Source: Candidatus Nitrotoga sp. AM1P (GTDB taxonomy: Bacteria; Pseudomonadota; Gammaproteobacteria; Burkholderiales; Gallionellaceae). From it: a stretch of 64,000 nt of DNA. A program made the position numbers and the translations under genes. The notes under the pieces were generated by a model, which saw only the letters and a program-made list of their open reading frames with translations, had not been told where the DNA came from and made no database searches. The number at the start of each line of letters is the position of its first letter. The stretch's first letter is position 1. The stretch covers positions 1,798,001 through 1,862,000 of the forward strand of contig NZ_AP019547.1 in assembly GCF_013168275.1 (NCBI RefSeq). Direction: 5' to 3'. Positions 1-11,557 of this stretch are shown here, piece after piece.

Positions 1-1020
1 GCCGCCGTAGCTAATGAGCGGTAACGGTACACCCACCACTGGCAGAATGCCACTCACCATACCCATGTTGACGAAAGCATAGGTGAAAAAAGTGAGTGTG
101 ATGCTCCCAGCCATAAGGCGTGTGAAGTAAGTTGAAGCATTGGCCGTAATAACGAAACCACGCGCAATAACGAATAAATACAAGCTTAACAACACAATAT
201 TACCGAGCAAGCCGAATTCTTCCGAATACACCGCAAAAATGAAGTCGGTGGTGCGCTCCGGCAAAAAATCGAGATGAGCCTGAGTACCATTAAGATACCC
301 CTTGCCAAATATCCCACCGGAACCCACCGCAATGATGGCCTGGATAGTGTGGTAGCCCCTGCCCAGTGCATCCTGTGCGGGATCAAGCAACATCATAATA
401 CGGTGGCGCTGATAGTCGTGTAGCGTGGACCACGCAAATGGCGCACTTGCCATTATTATGACCAAGAAGGTCAGCATGATTCGCCAGGATATACCGGCAA
501 GGAATAACACATAAAATCCGCTAGCGGCGATCATAATAGCCGTACCCAAATCTGGCTGGCGCGCAATTAACGCCACCGGCAGCAGCAGCAGCAAGATTGC
601 GACAAAATAATTTTTTAAAGTCAACATGGCTTCGTGCTTTTCAAAATACCAAGCCATCATTAATGGTACCGCTATCCTCATCAGCTCAGAAGGCTGAATG
701 GTCGTCACTCCAATGTTTAACCAGCGCCGAGCACCGTTCGTGATTTCGCCGAAAAATGCTACGGCAATCAACAACACCATCCCTAACAGATAGGCTGGAA
801 CGGCTGCCCGCATCAAATAATGAAGCGGCATATTGGCCACTATCCATAGTGCAGCGCACGCCACCAGTATATTTGTCATCTGCGCCAAAACACGGAACCA
901 ATTACCGTCACTAGCGCTATATATCACCACCAAGCTAACCAGCAGAAGTAATCCAAGCAGCGTTAACAGAACGGGATCAAGGTGCGCGACGAAACGTTGC
1001 CATACGCGCCGCTTAATCAT
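1..1020 (-). CDS. rodA: Rod shape-determining protein RodA (SEDS glycosyltransferase), C-terminus beyond window
   Basis: SEDS-family peptidoglycan polymerase that works with PBP2 in the elongasome in the inner membrane. I translated the minus strand from the ATG at 1020 and read 340 codons without a stop, running off the window edge. The start reads MIKRRVWQRFVAHLDPVLL, followed by many hydrophobic segments. SEDS-typical stretches include GARRWLNIG with QPSEL, ARQPDLGTA, and FLPERTTDFIFAVYSEEFG, and the protein runs out at LISYGG. It overlaps the mrdA end by 8 bp, which implies translational coupling. RodA is usually about 370 aa, so roughly 30 residues are missing. Confidence 0.95.
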   Translation of the reverse strand, partial: MIKRRVWQRFVAHLDPVLLTLLGLLLLVSLVVIYSASDGNWFRVLAQMTNILVACAALWIVANMPLHYLMRAAVPAYLLGMVLLIAVAFFGEITNGARRWLNIGVTTIQPSELMRIAVPLMMAWYFEKHEAMLTLKNYFVAILLLLLPVALIARQPDLGTAIMIAASGFYVLFLAGISWRIMLTFLVIIMASAPFAWSTLHDYQRHRIMMLLDPAQDALGRGYHTIQAIIAVGSGGIFGKGYLNGTQAHLDFLPERTTDFIFAVYSEEFGLLGNIVLLSLYLFVIARGFVITANASTYFTRLMAGSITLTFFTYAFVNMGMVSGILPVVGVPLPLISYGG

Positions 1021-2914
1021 GTTCCACTCCTTCGGCTTCATCCACTGTAAGCAAGGGATGAGGCACCTTACCCAGCAGGAAATAATCCAACACCTTACGA
1101 GCAATCGGCGCAGCGGTAGAGCTACCGTGCCCCCCGTTCTCAACAAGCACTGCTAGCGCGATCTTGGGCTGATCGGAAGGTGCAAAGGCCATAAACCAAG
1201 CGTGGTCGCGATGCCGCTCCTGAATCTTGCTCTCGATGTATTTCTCGCCCTGTTTAATGCCGATTACCTGCGCCGTGCCGGTTTTGCCAGCGAAGGAATA
1301 GGATGCGCCCGCACCGGCCTTCGCGGCGGTGCCTCCAGGCTGCGTCACCGCCACCATAGCGCTTTTCACCAACGCGACATGCTCCGAATTGAGGTTGAGA
1401 TTAGATTCTGGATTCGTCCCCAATGTGCGTTTTTCGCTAGTGCGCGAACTTTGCACCTCCTTCAACAGATGGGGGCGGTAGGCTACTCCATCGTTGGCCA
1501 GTACCGCAGTGGCATAAGCCAATTGCAACGGCGTAACTAAATTGTAGCCCTGACCGATACCAACCGAAACCGTATCACCGGTATACCATTTTTGCTTGTA
1601 GCGTTTCTGCTTCCACTCCTGTGACGGCATCAAGCCGGAGACCTCACCTTCCATATCAATACCAGTTTTCTTACCGAATCCAAACTCCGAAAAAAAGCTA
1701 TATATGTTGTCTATACCCAATTCGGTGGCCAGTCCATAATAATAAGTATCACAAGACACCACGATGGATTTAAACAAATCTACGCTGCCATGCCCATCCT
1801 TTTTCCAATCTCGGTATCGGTGACGACTGCCGGGCAGACTGAAATAACCTGGATCACTGATAGTGTAGCCGGGTGTGCGTTTGTTGTAATACAGCCCAGC
1901 TAATGCCATGAATGGCTTGATGGTGGAGCCAGGTGAATACTGGCCTCGCAATGCGCGATTATTGAGGGGCACATCGGGCGAATTGTTAAGCTCATTCCAA
2001 CTCTGTTCATCAATACCATCAATGAACAGGTTTGGATCGTAGCCCGGCTTGCTGACAAAGGCTAATACCTCCCCATTTCTTGGGTCTATCGCCACTAACG
2101 CACCCCGATAATTGCCAAACGCCTGCTCGGCAATTCCCTGCAATTTGGCATCTATCGTTAGTATTAAATTGTTGCCCGATACGGGTGGCGTGCGCGACAG
2201 CACTCGCACCTCGCGTCCACCCGCATCCACTTCCACCTGTTGGAAACCGGTTTTACCATGTAATTCGCCCTCGTAACTTTGCTCGATGCCAGTCTTACCG
2301 ATGTAATCGGAACCACGATAATTAGCAGCTATTTCATCCTCCTCCAGCTGCGCAATTTCGCTTTCATTAATACGACCGATATAACCGACCAGGTGAGAAA
2401 TTTGCTCGTGATAAGGATACTCACGGAACAAACGCGCCTTAATTTCTACGCCAGGAAAACGATAGCGCTGCGTAGAAAAGCGCGCCACTTCATCATCTGT
2501 TAAACGGTTGCGTATTGGCAGGCTCTCGAATTTACGGTTATCGGCCAGCAATCTCTTAAAGCGTTTGCGATCTCCGGGTTGAATATCAATTAACTTTGCA
2601 AGTTCATCAATTGTCGTCTTCAGATCGACCACCTTACTTAAGGTTATCTCTAGAGTATAGGCAGAATAATTATGTGCCAGAACGACGCCATTGCGGTCGA
2701 GTATCAGGCCGCGACTGGGCGCAATGGGCACGATGGAAATGCGATTATTCTCTGCCAAAGTTTGATAGTGGCTCTGTTGTATCGCCTGCAAATAAACAAA
2801 ACGTGCCAGCAGAAGTAATAGCAGAAGTAACACAAACCCTAAACTTAACGCCAGACGCAGCCGAAAATAATGAATTTCTCGTTGAGTATCTTTAAACTCA
2901 ATGTGACGCTTCAT
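1013..2914 (-). CDS. mrdA: Penicillin-binding protein 2 (peptidoglycan transpeptidase)
   Basis: Class B PBP that cross-links peptidoglycan during lateral wall growth, as partner of RodA. The 633-aa protein has one N-terminal membrane segment (about residues 20-43), a dimerisation domain, and a transpeptidase domain with all three active-site motifs: S330-T-I-K333, S387-C-D389 and K544-T-G. The order mreB-mreC-mreD-mrdA-rodA and the 4-bp ATGA overlap with mreD match the conserved operon. Nothing about the gene looks damaged. Confidence 0.96.
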   Translation of the reverse strand: MKRHIEFKDTQREIHYFRLRLALSLGFVLLLLLLLLARFVYLQAIQQSHYQTLAENNRISIVPIAPSRGLILDRNGVVLAHNYSAYTLEITLSKVVDLKTTIDELAKLIDIQPGDRKRFKRLLADNRKFESLPIRNRLTDDEVARFSTQRYRFPGVEIKARLFREYPYHEQISHLVGYIGRINESEIAQLEEDEIAANYRGSDYIGKTGIEQSYEGELHGKTGFQQVEVDAGGREVRVLSRTPPVSGNNLILTIDAKLQGIAEQAFGNYRGALVAIDPRNGEVLAFVSKPGYDPNLFIDGIDEQSWNELNNSPDVPLNNRALRGQYSPGSTIKPFMALAGLYYNKRTPGYTISDPGYFSLPGSRHRYRDWKKDGHGSVDLFKSIVVSCDTYYYGLATELGIDNIYSFFSEFGFGKKTGIDMEGEVSGLMPSQEWKQKRYKQKWYTGDTVSVGIGQGYNLVTPLQLAYATAVLANDGVAYRPHLLKEVQSSRTSEKRTLGTNPESNLNLNSEHVALVKSAMVAVTQPGGTAAKAGAGASYSFAGKTGTAQVIGIKQGEKYIESKIQERHRDHAWFMAFAPSDQPKIALAVLVENGGHGSSTAAPIARKVLDYFLLGKVPHPLLTVDEAEGVEHD

Positions 2915-3429
2915 AACTGATCAGTTGCAGCACGGGGACGACGCAAGGCCTGTAACAATATGGTCACGGGTGCCCAAAGCAAGGCTGAAACGACACTGCC
3001 AATGAAGTATTCCCATGAAATACTGCCGCGTAACTGCCAATGCACCGCGGCATACACTGTATATGCAAGCAATAACAGCGGGAAAATTTGCAAGGTCTGC
3101 TGATGCAAATTGAACATCAACACCCGACGATGCAATACGATCCCGCTGAAAGCTAATATGGAGTATGCCAGTGCATGCTGTCCGAAGAGACTTGCATCCG
3201 CCACATCGGCAAGTATGCCTACCGTCCACGCAATGCTAATACCAACATGGTAGGGTTTGTGCGTGCACCAGTAGAGCAATACCAGCGCGACAAAATCTGG
3301 ACGGAACGTCAGCAACATACCTTGCCATGGCAACCAATCAAGCAACAACGCAACGAGCAAACTAGCTGCGATGAAAATACGACTGACGGGCAACTGGAAT
3401 TCCTGGTCTTTCAGAATACGGTCTCTCAC
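2911..3429 (-). CDS. mreD: Rod shape-determining protein MreD
   Basis: Small integral membrane protein of the elongasome, 172 aa. It is almost entirely hydrophobic, with about five predicted membrane segments. The central stretch DFVALVLLYWCTHKP and the following GxxxDxxxxxLFGQHALAYS pattern (GILADVADASLFGQHALAYS) are the usual MreD signature. It overlaps mreC upstream and mrdA downstream by 4 bp each, so its translation is probably coupled to both. Confidence 0.94.
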   Translation of the reverse strand: MRDRILKDQEFQLPVSRIFIAASLLVALLLDWLPWQGMLLTFRPDFVALVLLYWCTHKPYHVGISIAWTVGILADVADASLFGQHALAYSILAFSGIVLHRRVLMFNLHQQTLQIFPLLLLAYTVYAAVHWQLRGSISWEYFIGSVVSALLWAPVTILLQALRRPRAATDQL

Positions 3430-4337
3430 CGCCCCCCCCGTTTGCCATTTTTGGGCTTGTCGGTCGCAGTTTCCACAACCACCTCTGGACGCTCCGGTAA
3501 CTTCAGTAACGCGGACAAAATCAACAGTTGGCGCCGCTTATCCACCCCCGCAATCGGGGCACATAAAATGCGAGCAAAAGGATAGGCAGGATCGCGCTCG
3601 ACATGGATTACCTTGGCCACCGGCAGGCCGGGCGGATAAGTGCCATCAATGCCGGACGTTACCAATACATCGCCATTCTGGATATCCGAACTGATGGGCA
3701 TATAGCGCAGCGCCAGCTCACCGGTGTCACCAGAGCCAAACACCACTGCACGCAAACCATTGCGCAACACCTGCACCGGCACCGCGTGATCCTTATCAGT
3801 AATTAACGTGACCTCGCTCATCCAAGGATAAACGCGTGTAACCTGGCCAACGATACCGCTATCATCCATCACTATCTGTCCGGCTAACACATTTGCCTGC
3901 GTGCCTTTATCCAATAATATTTTGCGATTAAAAATATCTCGTTCGACATACATGATTTCGGCTAGCTGCATGGGATAATCGGCGCGTTGCTGCACCATAA
4001 GAAGGTTACGCAAGTGCTGGTTCTCTGCCTTCAGTACCTGCAGCTGTAGCAACTGCGCAATATCTAAAGTATGTTGATTGCGTAATTCAGCGTTGTCGCG
4101 AATCAAGCTGTTATGAGAGACAAAAAAATCATCAACCTCATGCCATAGCTTACTGGGTGCCGTGACTAACCGTTGCAGAGGGTACAACAAGACTGAAAGA
4201 CCACTACGTATGGATTCCAGATATCGATAACGTACATCCACAAACAATAGCAGCAATGAAAGCAGCGCGAAAAATACCAGCCGGACGGCAGGAGAGGGGC
4301 CTCGATTGAAGAAGCGAAGGGGCTGGCTTTGTTCCAT
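3426..4337 (-). CDS. mreC: Rod shape-determining protein MreC
   Basis: Periplasmic scaffold that connects cytoplasmic MreB filaments with PBP2/RodA. The 303-aa protein has a short cytoplasmic tail, one membrane segment (about residues 18-35), a coiled-coil region (about 75-115, rich in L/Q/E/N) and the beta-barrel domain, with recognisable stretches such as LLDKGTQANVLAGQIVMDDSGIVG (in part) and LVTSGIDGTYPPGLPVAKV. The C-terminal tail is basic and low in complexity. It lies between mreB, with a gap of about 150 bp, and mreD, with a 4-bp overlap. Confidence 0.95.
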   Translation of the reverse strand: MEQSQPLRFFNRGPSPAVRLVFFALLSLLLLFVDVRYRYLESIRSGLSVLLYPLQRLVTAPSKLWHEVDDFFVSHNSLIRDNAELRNQHTLDIAQLLQLQVLKAENQHLRNLLMVQQRADYPMQLAEIMYVERDIFNRKILLDKGTQANVLAGQIVMDDSGIVGQVTRVYPWMSEVTLITDKDHAVPVQVLRNGLRAVVFGSGDTGELALRYMPISSDIQNGDVLVTSGIDGTYPPGLPVAKVIHVERDPAYPFARILCAPIAGVDKRRQLLILSALLKLPERPEVVVETATDKPKNGKRGGR

Positions 4338-4485
4338 TAGGGCGTTTCAACAGCCATTTCTGCTTACAGTTCTCAGTTACAACACCATTGCTACTCTCTT
4401 CCATTTACGGAAGCAAAGTCGGAGAAGAAGGGCATTACTGGACTGTATTAATTTAAAATTATCCACACGCCGTTAAATCTGATGC

Positions 4486-5589
<1,104 letters not shown>

Positions 5590-5642
5590 CTATTGATGAT
5601 AACCTATTACGCTACCTTTAATAAAGATAAAGAATTCAGCCT

Positions 5643-5930
5643 ATGTCGCTCAGTATTAATGATGTCTATAAAGTTGCCCGGCTAGCCAGACTAGGAATGA
5701 CCGAGCAGGAAGCGCAAACAGCGCACGCCCAGCTTTTGAATATTTTTAGCTTGATCGCCGAAATGCAGGCAGTCGATACTAATGGGATTGCACCGATGTC
5801 GCACGCTCAGGATATATCCCAACGCTTGCGTGAGGATGTGGTCACAGAACACAATCAACGTGAACTATTTCAGGCTGCAGCCCCACAAATTAAAAAAGGA
5901 TTGTATTTAGTACCACAAGTCATCGAATAA
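5643..5930 (+). CDS. gatC: Asp-tRNA(Asn)/Glu-tRNA(Gln) amidotransferase subunit C
   Basis: Small stabilising subunit of the GatCAB amidotransferase that makes Gln-tRNA(Gln) and/or Asn-tRNA(Asn). It is 95 aa, the usual size. Family features are the N-terminal helix VYKVARLARLGMTEQEA and the conserved tail LREDVVTE...LFQAAAPQIKKGLYLVPQVIE, which wraps GatA. It is the first gene of gatC-gatA-gatB, with an 18-bp gap to gatA. The ribosome-binding site is weak. The promoter must lie in the 110-bp divergent spacer shared with mreB. Confidence 0.95.
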   Translation: MSLSINDVYKVARLARLGMTEQEAQTAHAQLLNIFSLIAEMQAVDTNGIAPMSHAQDISQRLREDVVTEHNQRELFQAAAPQIKKGLYLVPQVIE

Positions 5931-5948
5931 CTTTCCAGTTCCAAGACC

Positions 5949-7409
5949 ATGCTTAATTCCAGTTTGCTACAGCTAGGCGCCGCATTGCGCAACAAGAAAA
6001 TTTCCAGCGTTGAATTAACGCAACTGTATCTTCACCGCATCACCGCACTCAACTCAAAACTCAATGCCTACATCACGGTAAATGAAGAGATGAGCTTGAT
6101 GCAGGCACGTGCAGCTGATGTCCAATTGACGCAATCAAACCCCCATGCTCTCACTGGCATTCCCATTGCTCAGAAAGATATATTCTGTGCAATGGGCTGG
6201 CGTACTACCTGCGGCTCGAAAATGCTGTCTAATTTTATTGCCCCCTACGATGCGCATGTGATTGAACAATTCAACCGCGTCGGCGCAGTAAATCTGGGCA
6301 AGACCAACATGGACGAATTCGCCATGGGTTCCAGCAATGAAACTTCTTACTTTGGCAATGTAAAAAACCCCTGGAATAACAACGCCGTGCCCGGCGGCAG
6401 TTCTGGCGGCAGTGCAGCAGCGGTGTCGGCCCACTTATGCGCAGCAGCCACCGGCACCGACACGGGCGGCTCTATCCGCCAACCAGCCGCACTATGTGGC
6501 ATCTCAGGCTTGAAACCCACTTATGGCGTCGTATCCCGCTACGGCATGATTGCCTTTGCTTCCAGCCTCGATCAGGCCGGGCCAATGGCCCGCAGCGCAG
6601 AAGATTTGGCGCTGCTGCTGAATGTAATGGCCGGTTTCGACGAGCGTGATTCCACCAGCCTGCAACGTGAGGCCGAAGATTACACACGACATTTAAATAA
6701 GCCGCTGAATGGCTTGCGCATCGGTCTGCCCAAAGAATTCTTCGCCGCAGGTTTGAGCACAGATGTCGCGCAAGCGATCGAAGCGTCCATTGCCGAATAT
6801 AAAAAATTAGGTGCCAGTGTGGTAGACATCAGCCTGCCTAACTCGCGCCTGTCTATCCCAGTGTATTACGTGCTGGCCCCGGCTGAAGCCTCCAGCAATC
6901 TGTCGCGATACGACGGTGTGCGTTACGGCTACCGCGCGTCGGAATACACCAATCTTGCAGACATGTATGAAAAATCCCGCGCGCAAGGTTTCGGTGAAGA
7001 AGTAAAGCGGCGCATTATGATCGGCACTTATGTGCTATCGCACGGTTACTACGACGCCTATTATTTGCAGGCACAGAAAATTCGCCGCTTAATCGCGCAG
7101 GATTTTGTCGAAGCATTCAAGCAATGTGACGTCATCATGGGACCAACTACTCCCACCACTGCCTTCAATCTGGCCGAGAAAAACGATGACCCGGTGCAAA
7201 TGTACCTCTCCGACATCTACACCATCGCGGTGAATCTCGCAGGCCTGCCCGGCATGTCCATCCCGGCAGGCTTCGGCGGCAATGGCCTGCCCGTTGGCTT
7301 GCAAATTATTGGCAATTATTTCGACGAGGCGCGCATGCTAAACGTGGCACATCAATATCAGCAGGTGACCGACTGGCACACCCGCACTCCGCAACATATC
7401 GAGATGTAA
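5949..7409 (+). CDS. gatA: Asp-tRNA(Asn)/Glu-tRNA(Gln) amidotransferase subunit A
   Basis: Glutaminase subunit of GatCAB that releases ammonia from glutamine and channels it to GatB. The 486-aa amidase-signature protein has the Ser-cisSer-Lys triad at K76 (PIAQKDIF), S151 ([11 protein letters not shown]) and S175 ([12 protein letters not shown]). The spacing agrees with the family. The C-terminal [12 protein letters not shown] region is also typical. The gap to gatB is 11 bp. Confidence 0.97.
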   Translation: MLNSSLLQLGAALRNKKISSVELTQLYLHRITALNSKLNAYITVNEEMSLMQARAADVQLTQSNPHALTGIPIAQKDIFCAMGWRTTCGSKMLSNFIAPYDAHVIEQFNRVGAVNLGKTNMDEFAMGSSNETSYFGNVKNPWNNNAVPGGSSGGSAAAVSAHLCAAATGTDTGGSIRQPAALCGISGLKPTYGVVSRYGMIAFASSLDQAGPMARSAEDLALLLNVMAGFDERDSTSLQREAEDYTRHLNKPLNGLRIGLPKEFFAAGLSTDVAQAIEASIAEYKKLGASVVDISLPNSRLSIPVYYVLAPAEASSNLSRYDGVRYGYRASEYTNLADMYEKSRAQGFGEEVKRRIMIGTYVLSHGYYDAYYLQAQKIRRLIAQDFVEAFKQCDVIMGPTTPTTAFNLAEKNDDPVQMYLSDIYTIAVNLAGLPGMSIPAGFGGNGLPVGLQIIGNYFDEARMLNVAHQYQQVTDWHTRTPQHIEM

Positions 7410-7420
7410 GGAACCGCACC

Positions 7421-8869
7421 ATGCAATGGGAAATCGTTATCGGGTTGGAAGTTCATACTCAACTCTCGACTAGCAGCAAAATTTTTTCTGGCGCTTCGAC
7501 CGCATTTGGCGCAGAACCCAACACCCAAGCCTGCGCGGTAGATCTGGCGCTGCCAGGCGTATTACCGGTGCTGAACCGTGGCGCAGTGGAACGTGCTATC
7601 AGGTTCGGCCTTGCGGTCGATGCGCATATTGCGCCACGCTCCGTGTTTTCACGTAAAAATTATTTTTATCCTGACCTGCCAAAAGGGTACCAGATCAGTC
7701 AGTTTGATTTACCCATAATTGGCCAAGGCTCGTTGACTATTCAGGTCCCTACAACGACCACAGGACAAACCTATAAAAAAGTGGTACGACTAACCCGTGC
7801 CCATCTTGAAGAAGATGCAGGAAAATCATTGCACGAAGATTTTCATGGCATGACCGGTATCGATCTCAACCGCGCTGGAACACCTCTACTGGAAATTGTC
7901 TCGGAACCGGACATGCGCTCTGCCACCGAGGCAGTGGCCTATGCCAAAATGCTGCACACCCTGGTGCGCTGGATCGGCATCTGCGATGGCAACATGCAGG
8001 AAGGCTCGTTCCGCTGCGATGCCAATGTCTCCGTGCGTCGCCCGGGGGCTGAATTAGGCACACGCCGCGAGATCAAAAATCTTAACTCGTTCCGCTTTCT
8101 ACAGCAGGCTATTGAGTACGAAGCACAATGGCAGATAGATACGCTGGAGAACGGCGGTACTATCCAGCAAGCGACAGTGTTGTTCGATTCCGACAAGGGT
8201 GAAACTCGCGCGATGCGTAGCAAAGAAGACGCGCACGATTACCGCTATTTCCCGGATCCTGACCTGCTGCCGCTAGCGATTGATAATGAATGGATCGAAC
8301 AGGTACGCGGCACGCTCCCCGAGCTACCACTATCCAAGCAGGCACGCTATGTTGCCGATCTCGGCCTATCTGTTTACGACGCCGACACTTTGACCTCATC
8401 ACGAGAAATGGCAGATTTCTTTGAAGCGACGCTAAATGAAGTCCCCAAGGAAGCCAAGCTGTGCGCCAACTGGCTGATGGGTGATGTAAGCGCCTCACTT
8501 AACCGTGAAGATCGCGATATTACACAATGCCCAATCTCACCCAAGCAGCTAGGCGGTATGCTTAAACGTATTGCCGATGGAACCATTTCCAACGCCGCCG
8601 CCAAGGAAGTTTTCAAGATACTCTGGAGTGAAGGCGGCAACCCCGATACCATTATCGAAACAAAAGGGTTGAAACAGATCTCCGATGTCGGCGCAATGGC
8701 GGCAATGGTAGACGAGATTATCGCCGCCAACCCAGCGCAAGTCGCCGAATATCGTAGCGGCAAGGAGAAAGTGTTTGGCTTTTTCGTCGGCCTCGCCATG
8801 AAGGCCAGCAAAGGCAAAGCCAATCCTGCACAGATGAATGAAATTCTAAAGCGCAAACTGGCGGGTTAG
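7421..8869 (+). CDS. gatB: Asp-tRNA(Asn)/Glu-tRNA(Gln) amidotransferase subunit B
   Basis: Kinase/transamidase subunit that activates the mischarged aminoacyl group and transfers ammonia. The 482-aa protein opens with [15 protein letters not shown] and has [47 protein letters not shown] and [17 protein letters not shown], all conserved GatB blocks. The C-terminal YqeY-like helical tail is present. It is the last gene of the operon. A weak stem (ATGCTC/GAGCAT) and then a stronger hairpin follow. Confidence 0.97.
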   Translation: MQWEIVIGLEVHTQLSTSSKIFSGASTAFGAEPNTQACAVDLALPGVLPVLNRGAVERAIRFGLAVDAHIAPRSVFSRKNYFYPDLPKGYQISQFDLPIIGQGSLTIQVPTTTTGQTYKKVVRLTRAHLEEDAGKSLHEDFHGMTGIDLNRAGTPLLEIVSEPDMRSATEAVAYAKMLHTLVRWIGICDGNMQEGSFRCDANVSVRRPGAELGTRREIKNLNSFRFLQQAIEYEAQWQIDTLENGGTIQQATVLFDSDKGETRAMRSKEDAHDYRYFPDPDLLPLAIDNEWIEQVRGTLPELPLSKQARYVADLGLSVYDADTLTSSREMADFFEATLNEVPKEAKLCANWLMGDVSASLNREDRDITQCPISPKQLGGMLKRIADGTISNAAAKEVFKILWSEGGNPDTIIETKGLKQISDVGAMAAMVDEIIAANPAQVAEYRSGKEKVFGFFVGLAMKASKGKANPAQMNEILKRKLAG

Positions 8870-8913
8870 TGTAATGCTTCGTTCCTCCTGGAACTTAAGC
8901 CCTGAAGACCAGA

Positions 8914-8933
8914 TGCTCTAAACTTTGAGCATT
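8914..8933 (+). terminator. Weak stem-loop after gatB
   Basis: ATGCTC and GAGCAT form a 6-bp stem with an 8-nt loop about 45 bp after the gatB stop. No T-run follows, so terminator function is doubtful. Confidence 0.25.
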
Positions 8934-9022
8934 ATAAGGGTGGCAGAGAAATATTTAACAGATTTACCAACTCGATTGCAGTCGCCAAGCTTAACCTGCC
9001 AAGTGACTCTCATATGAGATAC

Positions 9023-9058
9023 TCCTTCTCTTCCGCAACATGTTGCGAGAGAGAAGGA
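9023..9058. terminator. Long stem-loop in the gatB to glycosyltransferase spacer
   Basis: TCCTTCTCT pairs with AGAGAAGGA around the inner 14-bp palindrome CGCAACATGTTGCG, giving a stem of about 18 pairs with one mismatch. A short run of five T follows within about 10 nt. It may end gatCAB transcription or be a protein-binding site. The neighbouring 12-bp palindrome TCTCATATGAGA lies just before it. Confidence 0.45.
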
Positions 9059-9150
9059 ATGATTTTTGTCAGTATTGATGACCACGAAGTAAATAACTTA
9101 CGAATACTGATGAGATATCCGGGAATAAAATTCCGTTAAAAAGCAAAAAG

Positions 9151-10812
9151 ATGCATAAACATTTTTTCGCTCTTATCCCGCTTTTTCTTTATGTCGTCGT
9201 GCTATTTCTAGGTGTCTGGATACGACTTGACCAGTTTCTTGTCCAAACACTAAATGATGACGAATGGCATGCAATACATCAACTAATATTACATAGTCCT
9301 CGGGACATCCTAATGTCGTTTGGGTACGCCGACCATAGCATTCCCTTGACTTTGCTGTACTGGATAGAAGCATCGTGGATTGGCCTGAGCGAACTGGGTA
9401 TGCGATGGCCAATGATGTTGTGCGGGCTTGCAACGTTAGTATTATTACCCTGGTACGTTTGGCGAACAGTCGGGCAGCGAGAAGCAATTTTGTTTGCCTC
9501 GATGCTGGCGATATCGCCAATGTTGATTGTTTATAGCCAAACCGCGCGCCCTTACTCTATTACCCTTTTGCTCGGCTATGTTGCACATTTTGCTTTTTGT
9601 CGTTACTGCAGCACAACCTCTCATCAGCTTGTTTTTGGTTCCTTATATGGAATAACGGCTGTGCTTGCAACATGGATGCATTTAATTGTAGGTCCGTTTG
9701 TGGTTGCCCCATTTCTCTATGAAGGGATTTCAATACTCCGAGCCCCAGCCTCTGAACGTCAATTTCGCTTTCGCCGAATATTGTTCCTTGGATTGCCAAC
9801 GGCAATCGGCATGTTATTATTTATTTTGCCCCCTCTCTTGGCGAATATCACAGTAATTGGGGAAAAAAGTGGTATTAATGGCCCCAATTGGCAGACAATT
9901 GTAGGTGTATGGTATGTATGGTTTGGCACTCCATCGAGTATGGTGATCCTGATCTGCCTCGTGCTAGCGGTAATTGGAGTGCCAAGACTGTGGCGTGAAC
10001 TGATGGTCGTTCGTAGTGCATTGCTTGGAATGCTCTTAACGCTGGTGATAATTTTGGTGACAAAACCAGCGTGGGTTCATCACCCAGTCACCTTCGGACG
10101 TTATCTATTACAAGCAATCCCCTTACTCTTACTTTTTGTGGCCGCTGGTTCTGCCCGGCTTGCTGACGCTCTTGAGCAAAAAATATGGCCAACACGTAAG
10201 GTTATCGGGGCTGCGATCCTGTTCACGCCGCCACTATTACTAGCTCTTCAATCGCCTTTAGCTAATATGCTACGACATCCAAATACCAATCTAACGCATC
10301 CAGTTTATTACTTTGACTTTCGTCCTGACTACAATTTAATTCTGAAGAGATCCATTAAAGATATCCCTCTCTCTTCCTATTGGTCGCAATTAGCTGCCTT
10401 GCCTCGTGATAGTTTGCATATTGCGATTGCACCTTTTTATTTTGAGAGCTACAACTGGGATGCTCCACGCTGGGAGCTCATCAGCGGACAAACTATAATT
10501 CCCGCTTATCTCACTGGATTATGTGTGGATTGGCGCTTCGGAGAAATTCTAAATATTGAGCGTTTCAATTTTAAAAATGCTGTTTTCCTGAGTGATCAGG
10601 CAAGTCTTGCTAAACACAAGATAGACCTAATTGCTTACCAAAAACCATATATGGTAAAGGAATACAATAATACCCAGCATCTAGTAGGTGAGGATACCTC
10701 GAATTGCGAAGCAGCCCTGCGTATCCGATTTGGATTGCCACAGTATGAAGATGATAAAATTATCATCTTTTCTTTGGATACAACTTCAAAGATGCATGGC
10801 TATGTTAAATAA
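9151..10812 (+). CDS. ArnT/PMT-like (GT39-type) polyprenyl-phosphate sugar transferase
   Basis: Integral membrane protein of 553 aa with about 11 hydrophobic segments in the first 370 residues and a soluble C-terminal part. The first periplasmic loop has acidic residues (LNDDEWHAIHQ), as in GT39/GT83-type C-superfamily transferases that use polyprenyl-phosphate sugars. The ISPMLIVYSQTARPYSITLLL stretch is the usual PMT-family pattern. The downstream GT2 and GtrA genes would make and flip the lipid-linked sugar, so this is the likely final transferase. Its acceptor (lipid A, protein or polysaccharide) cannot be told from sequence. The start has only a weak A-rich ribosome-binding site. Confidence 0.75.
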   Translation: MHKHFFALIPLFLYVVVLFLGVWIRLDQFLVQTLNDDEWHAIHQLILHSPRDILMSFGYADHSIPLTLLYWIEASWIGLSELGMRWPMMLCGLATLVLLPWYVWRTVGQREAILFASMLAISPMLIVYSQTARPYSITLLLGYVAHFAFCRYCSTTSHQLVFGSLYGITAVLATWMHLIVGPFVVAPFLYEGISILRAPASERQFRFRRILFLGLPTAIGMLLFILPPLLANITVIGEKSGINGPNWQTIVGVWYVWFGTPSSMVILICLVLAVIGVPRLWRELMVVRSALLGMLLTLVIILVTKPAWVHHPVTFGRYLLQAIPLLLLFVAAGSARLADALEQKIWPTRKVIGAAILFTPPLLLALQSPLANMLRHPNTNLTHPVYYFDFRPDYNLILKRSIKDIPLSSYWSQLAALPRDSLHIAIAPFYFESYNWDAPRWELISGQTIIPAYLTGLCVDWRFGEILNIERFNFKNAVFLSDQASLAKHKIDLIAYQKPYMVKEYNNTQHLVGEDTSNCEAALRIRFGLPQYEDDKIIIFSLDTTSKMHGYVK

Positions 10813-11548
10813 TAAAAAAATAATGGTAGTTATGCCTGCATTTCGAGCAGGTAAAACACTTGAAATCACATGGCGCAGACTCCCTCATGATATTGTTGAT
10901 CATATATTGGTAGTAGACGATGCAAGCGATGATGACACGATTTCAATTGCGCAGAAGCTAGGAATTCCACTTAAGCTACATGCATCCAACCTGGGTTATG
11001 GCGCCAATCAGAAAACCTGCTATTCCGAGGCCCTTAAGAAAGGGGCAGATATTATTGTAATGGTGCATCCTGATTATCAATATGAACCGCGCTTGGTCAC
11101 CGCGATGGCAGCTATGATCGAATCAGGTGTGTATGACATGGTGATTGGCTCTAGAATTCTTGGTGGTGGTGCACTCAAAGGAGGAATGCCTGCATGGAAA
11201 TATATTGCTAATCGCGTGCTTACCGCAATTGAAAATCTGCTGTTAGGCGCAAAACTCTCCGAGTACCACACAGGATATCGTGCATATTCATTAAAATTGT
11301 TGCAATCCTTGCCATGGCAACAGAATTCTGATGATTTCGTGTTTGATAATGAACTATTGGCCCAGGCAATTATCAATAATTTCGCTGTCGGCGAAATCTC
11401 TGTGCCTACGAAATATTTCGCTGAAGCAAGTTCAATTAATTTTTCTCGCTCGGTTCGATATGGTTTCGGCGTTCTCATCACATCCACTCTAGGTTTTTTA
11501 GCCCGCTTCGGAATTTATCGTCACGTTTTATTCCGCAAGCCAGACTGA
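10796..11548 (+). CDS. Family 2 glycosyltransferase (polyprenyl-phosphate sugar synthase type)
   Basis: Cytoplasmic GT-A enzyme of 250 aa. Visible motifs are IMVVMPAFRAGKTLEITWRR (nucleotide-binding strand), DHILVVDDASDDDT (DxD-type), MVHPDYQYEPRL, VIGSRILGGG and EYHTGYRAYS. These fit the dolichol/undecaprenyl-phosphate mannose or glucose synthase class. An open frame extends upstream inside the preceding gene, but the start at 10796 gives the conserved N-terminus and a 17-bp overlap with that gene (an ATG two codons on is equally possible). It probably charges the lipid carrier for the neighbouring GT39-like enzyme. Confidence 0.82.
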   Translation: MAMLNNKKIMVVMPAFRAGKTLEITWRRLPHDIVDHILVVDDASDDDTISIAQKLGIPLKLHASNLGYGANQKTCYSEALKKGADIIVMVHPDYQYEPRLVTAMAAMIESGVYDMVIGSRILGGGALKGGMPAWKYIANRVLTAIENLLLGAKLSEYHTGYRAYSLKLLQSLPWQQNSDDFVFDNELLAQAIINNFAVGEISVPTKYFAEASSINFSRSVRYGFGVLITSTLGFLARFGIYRHVLFRKPD

Positions 11549-11557
11549 CGCAACGCT

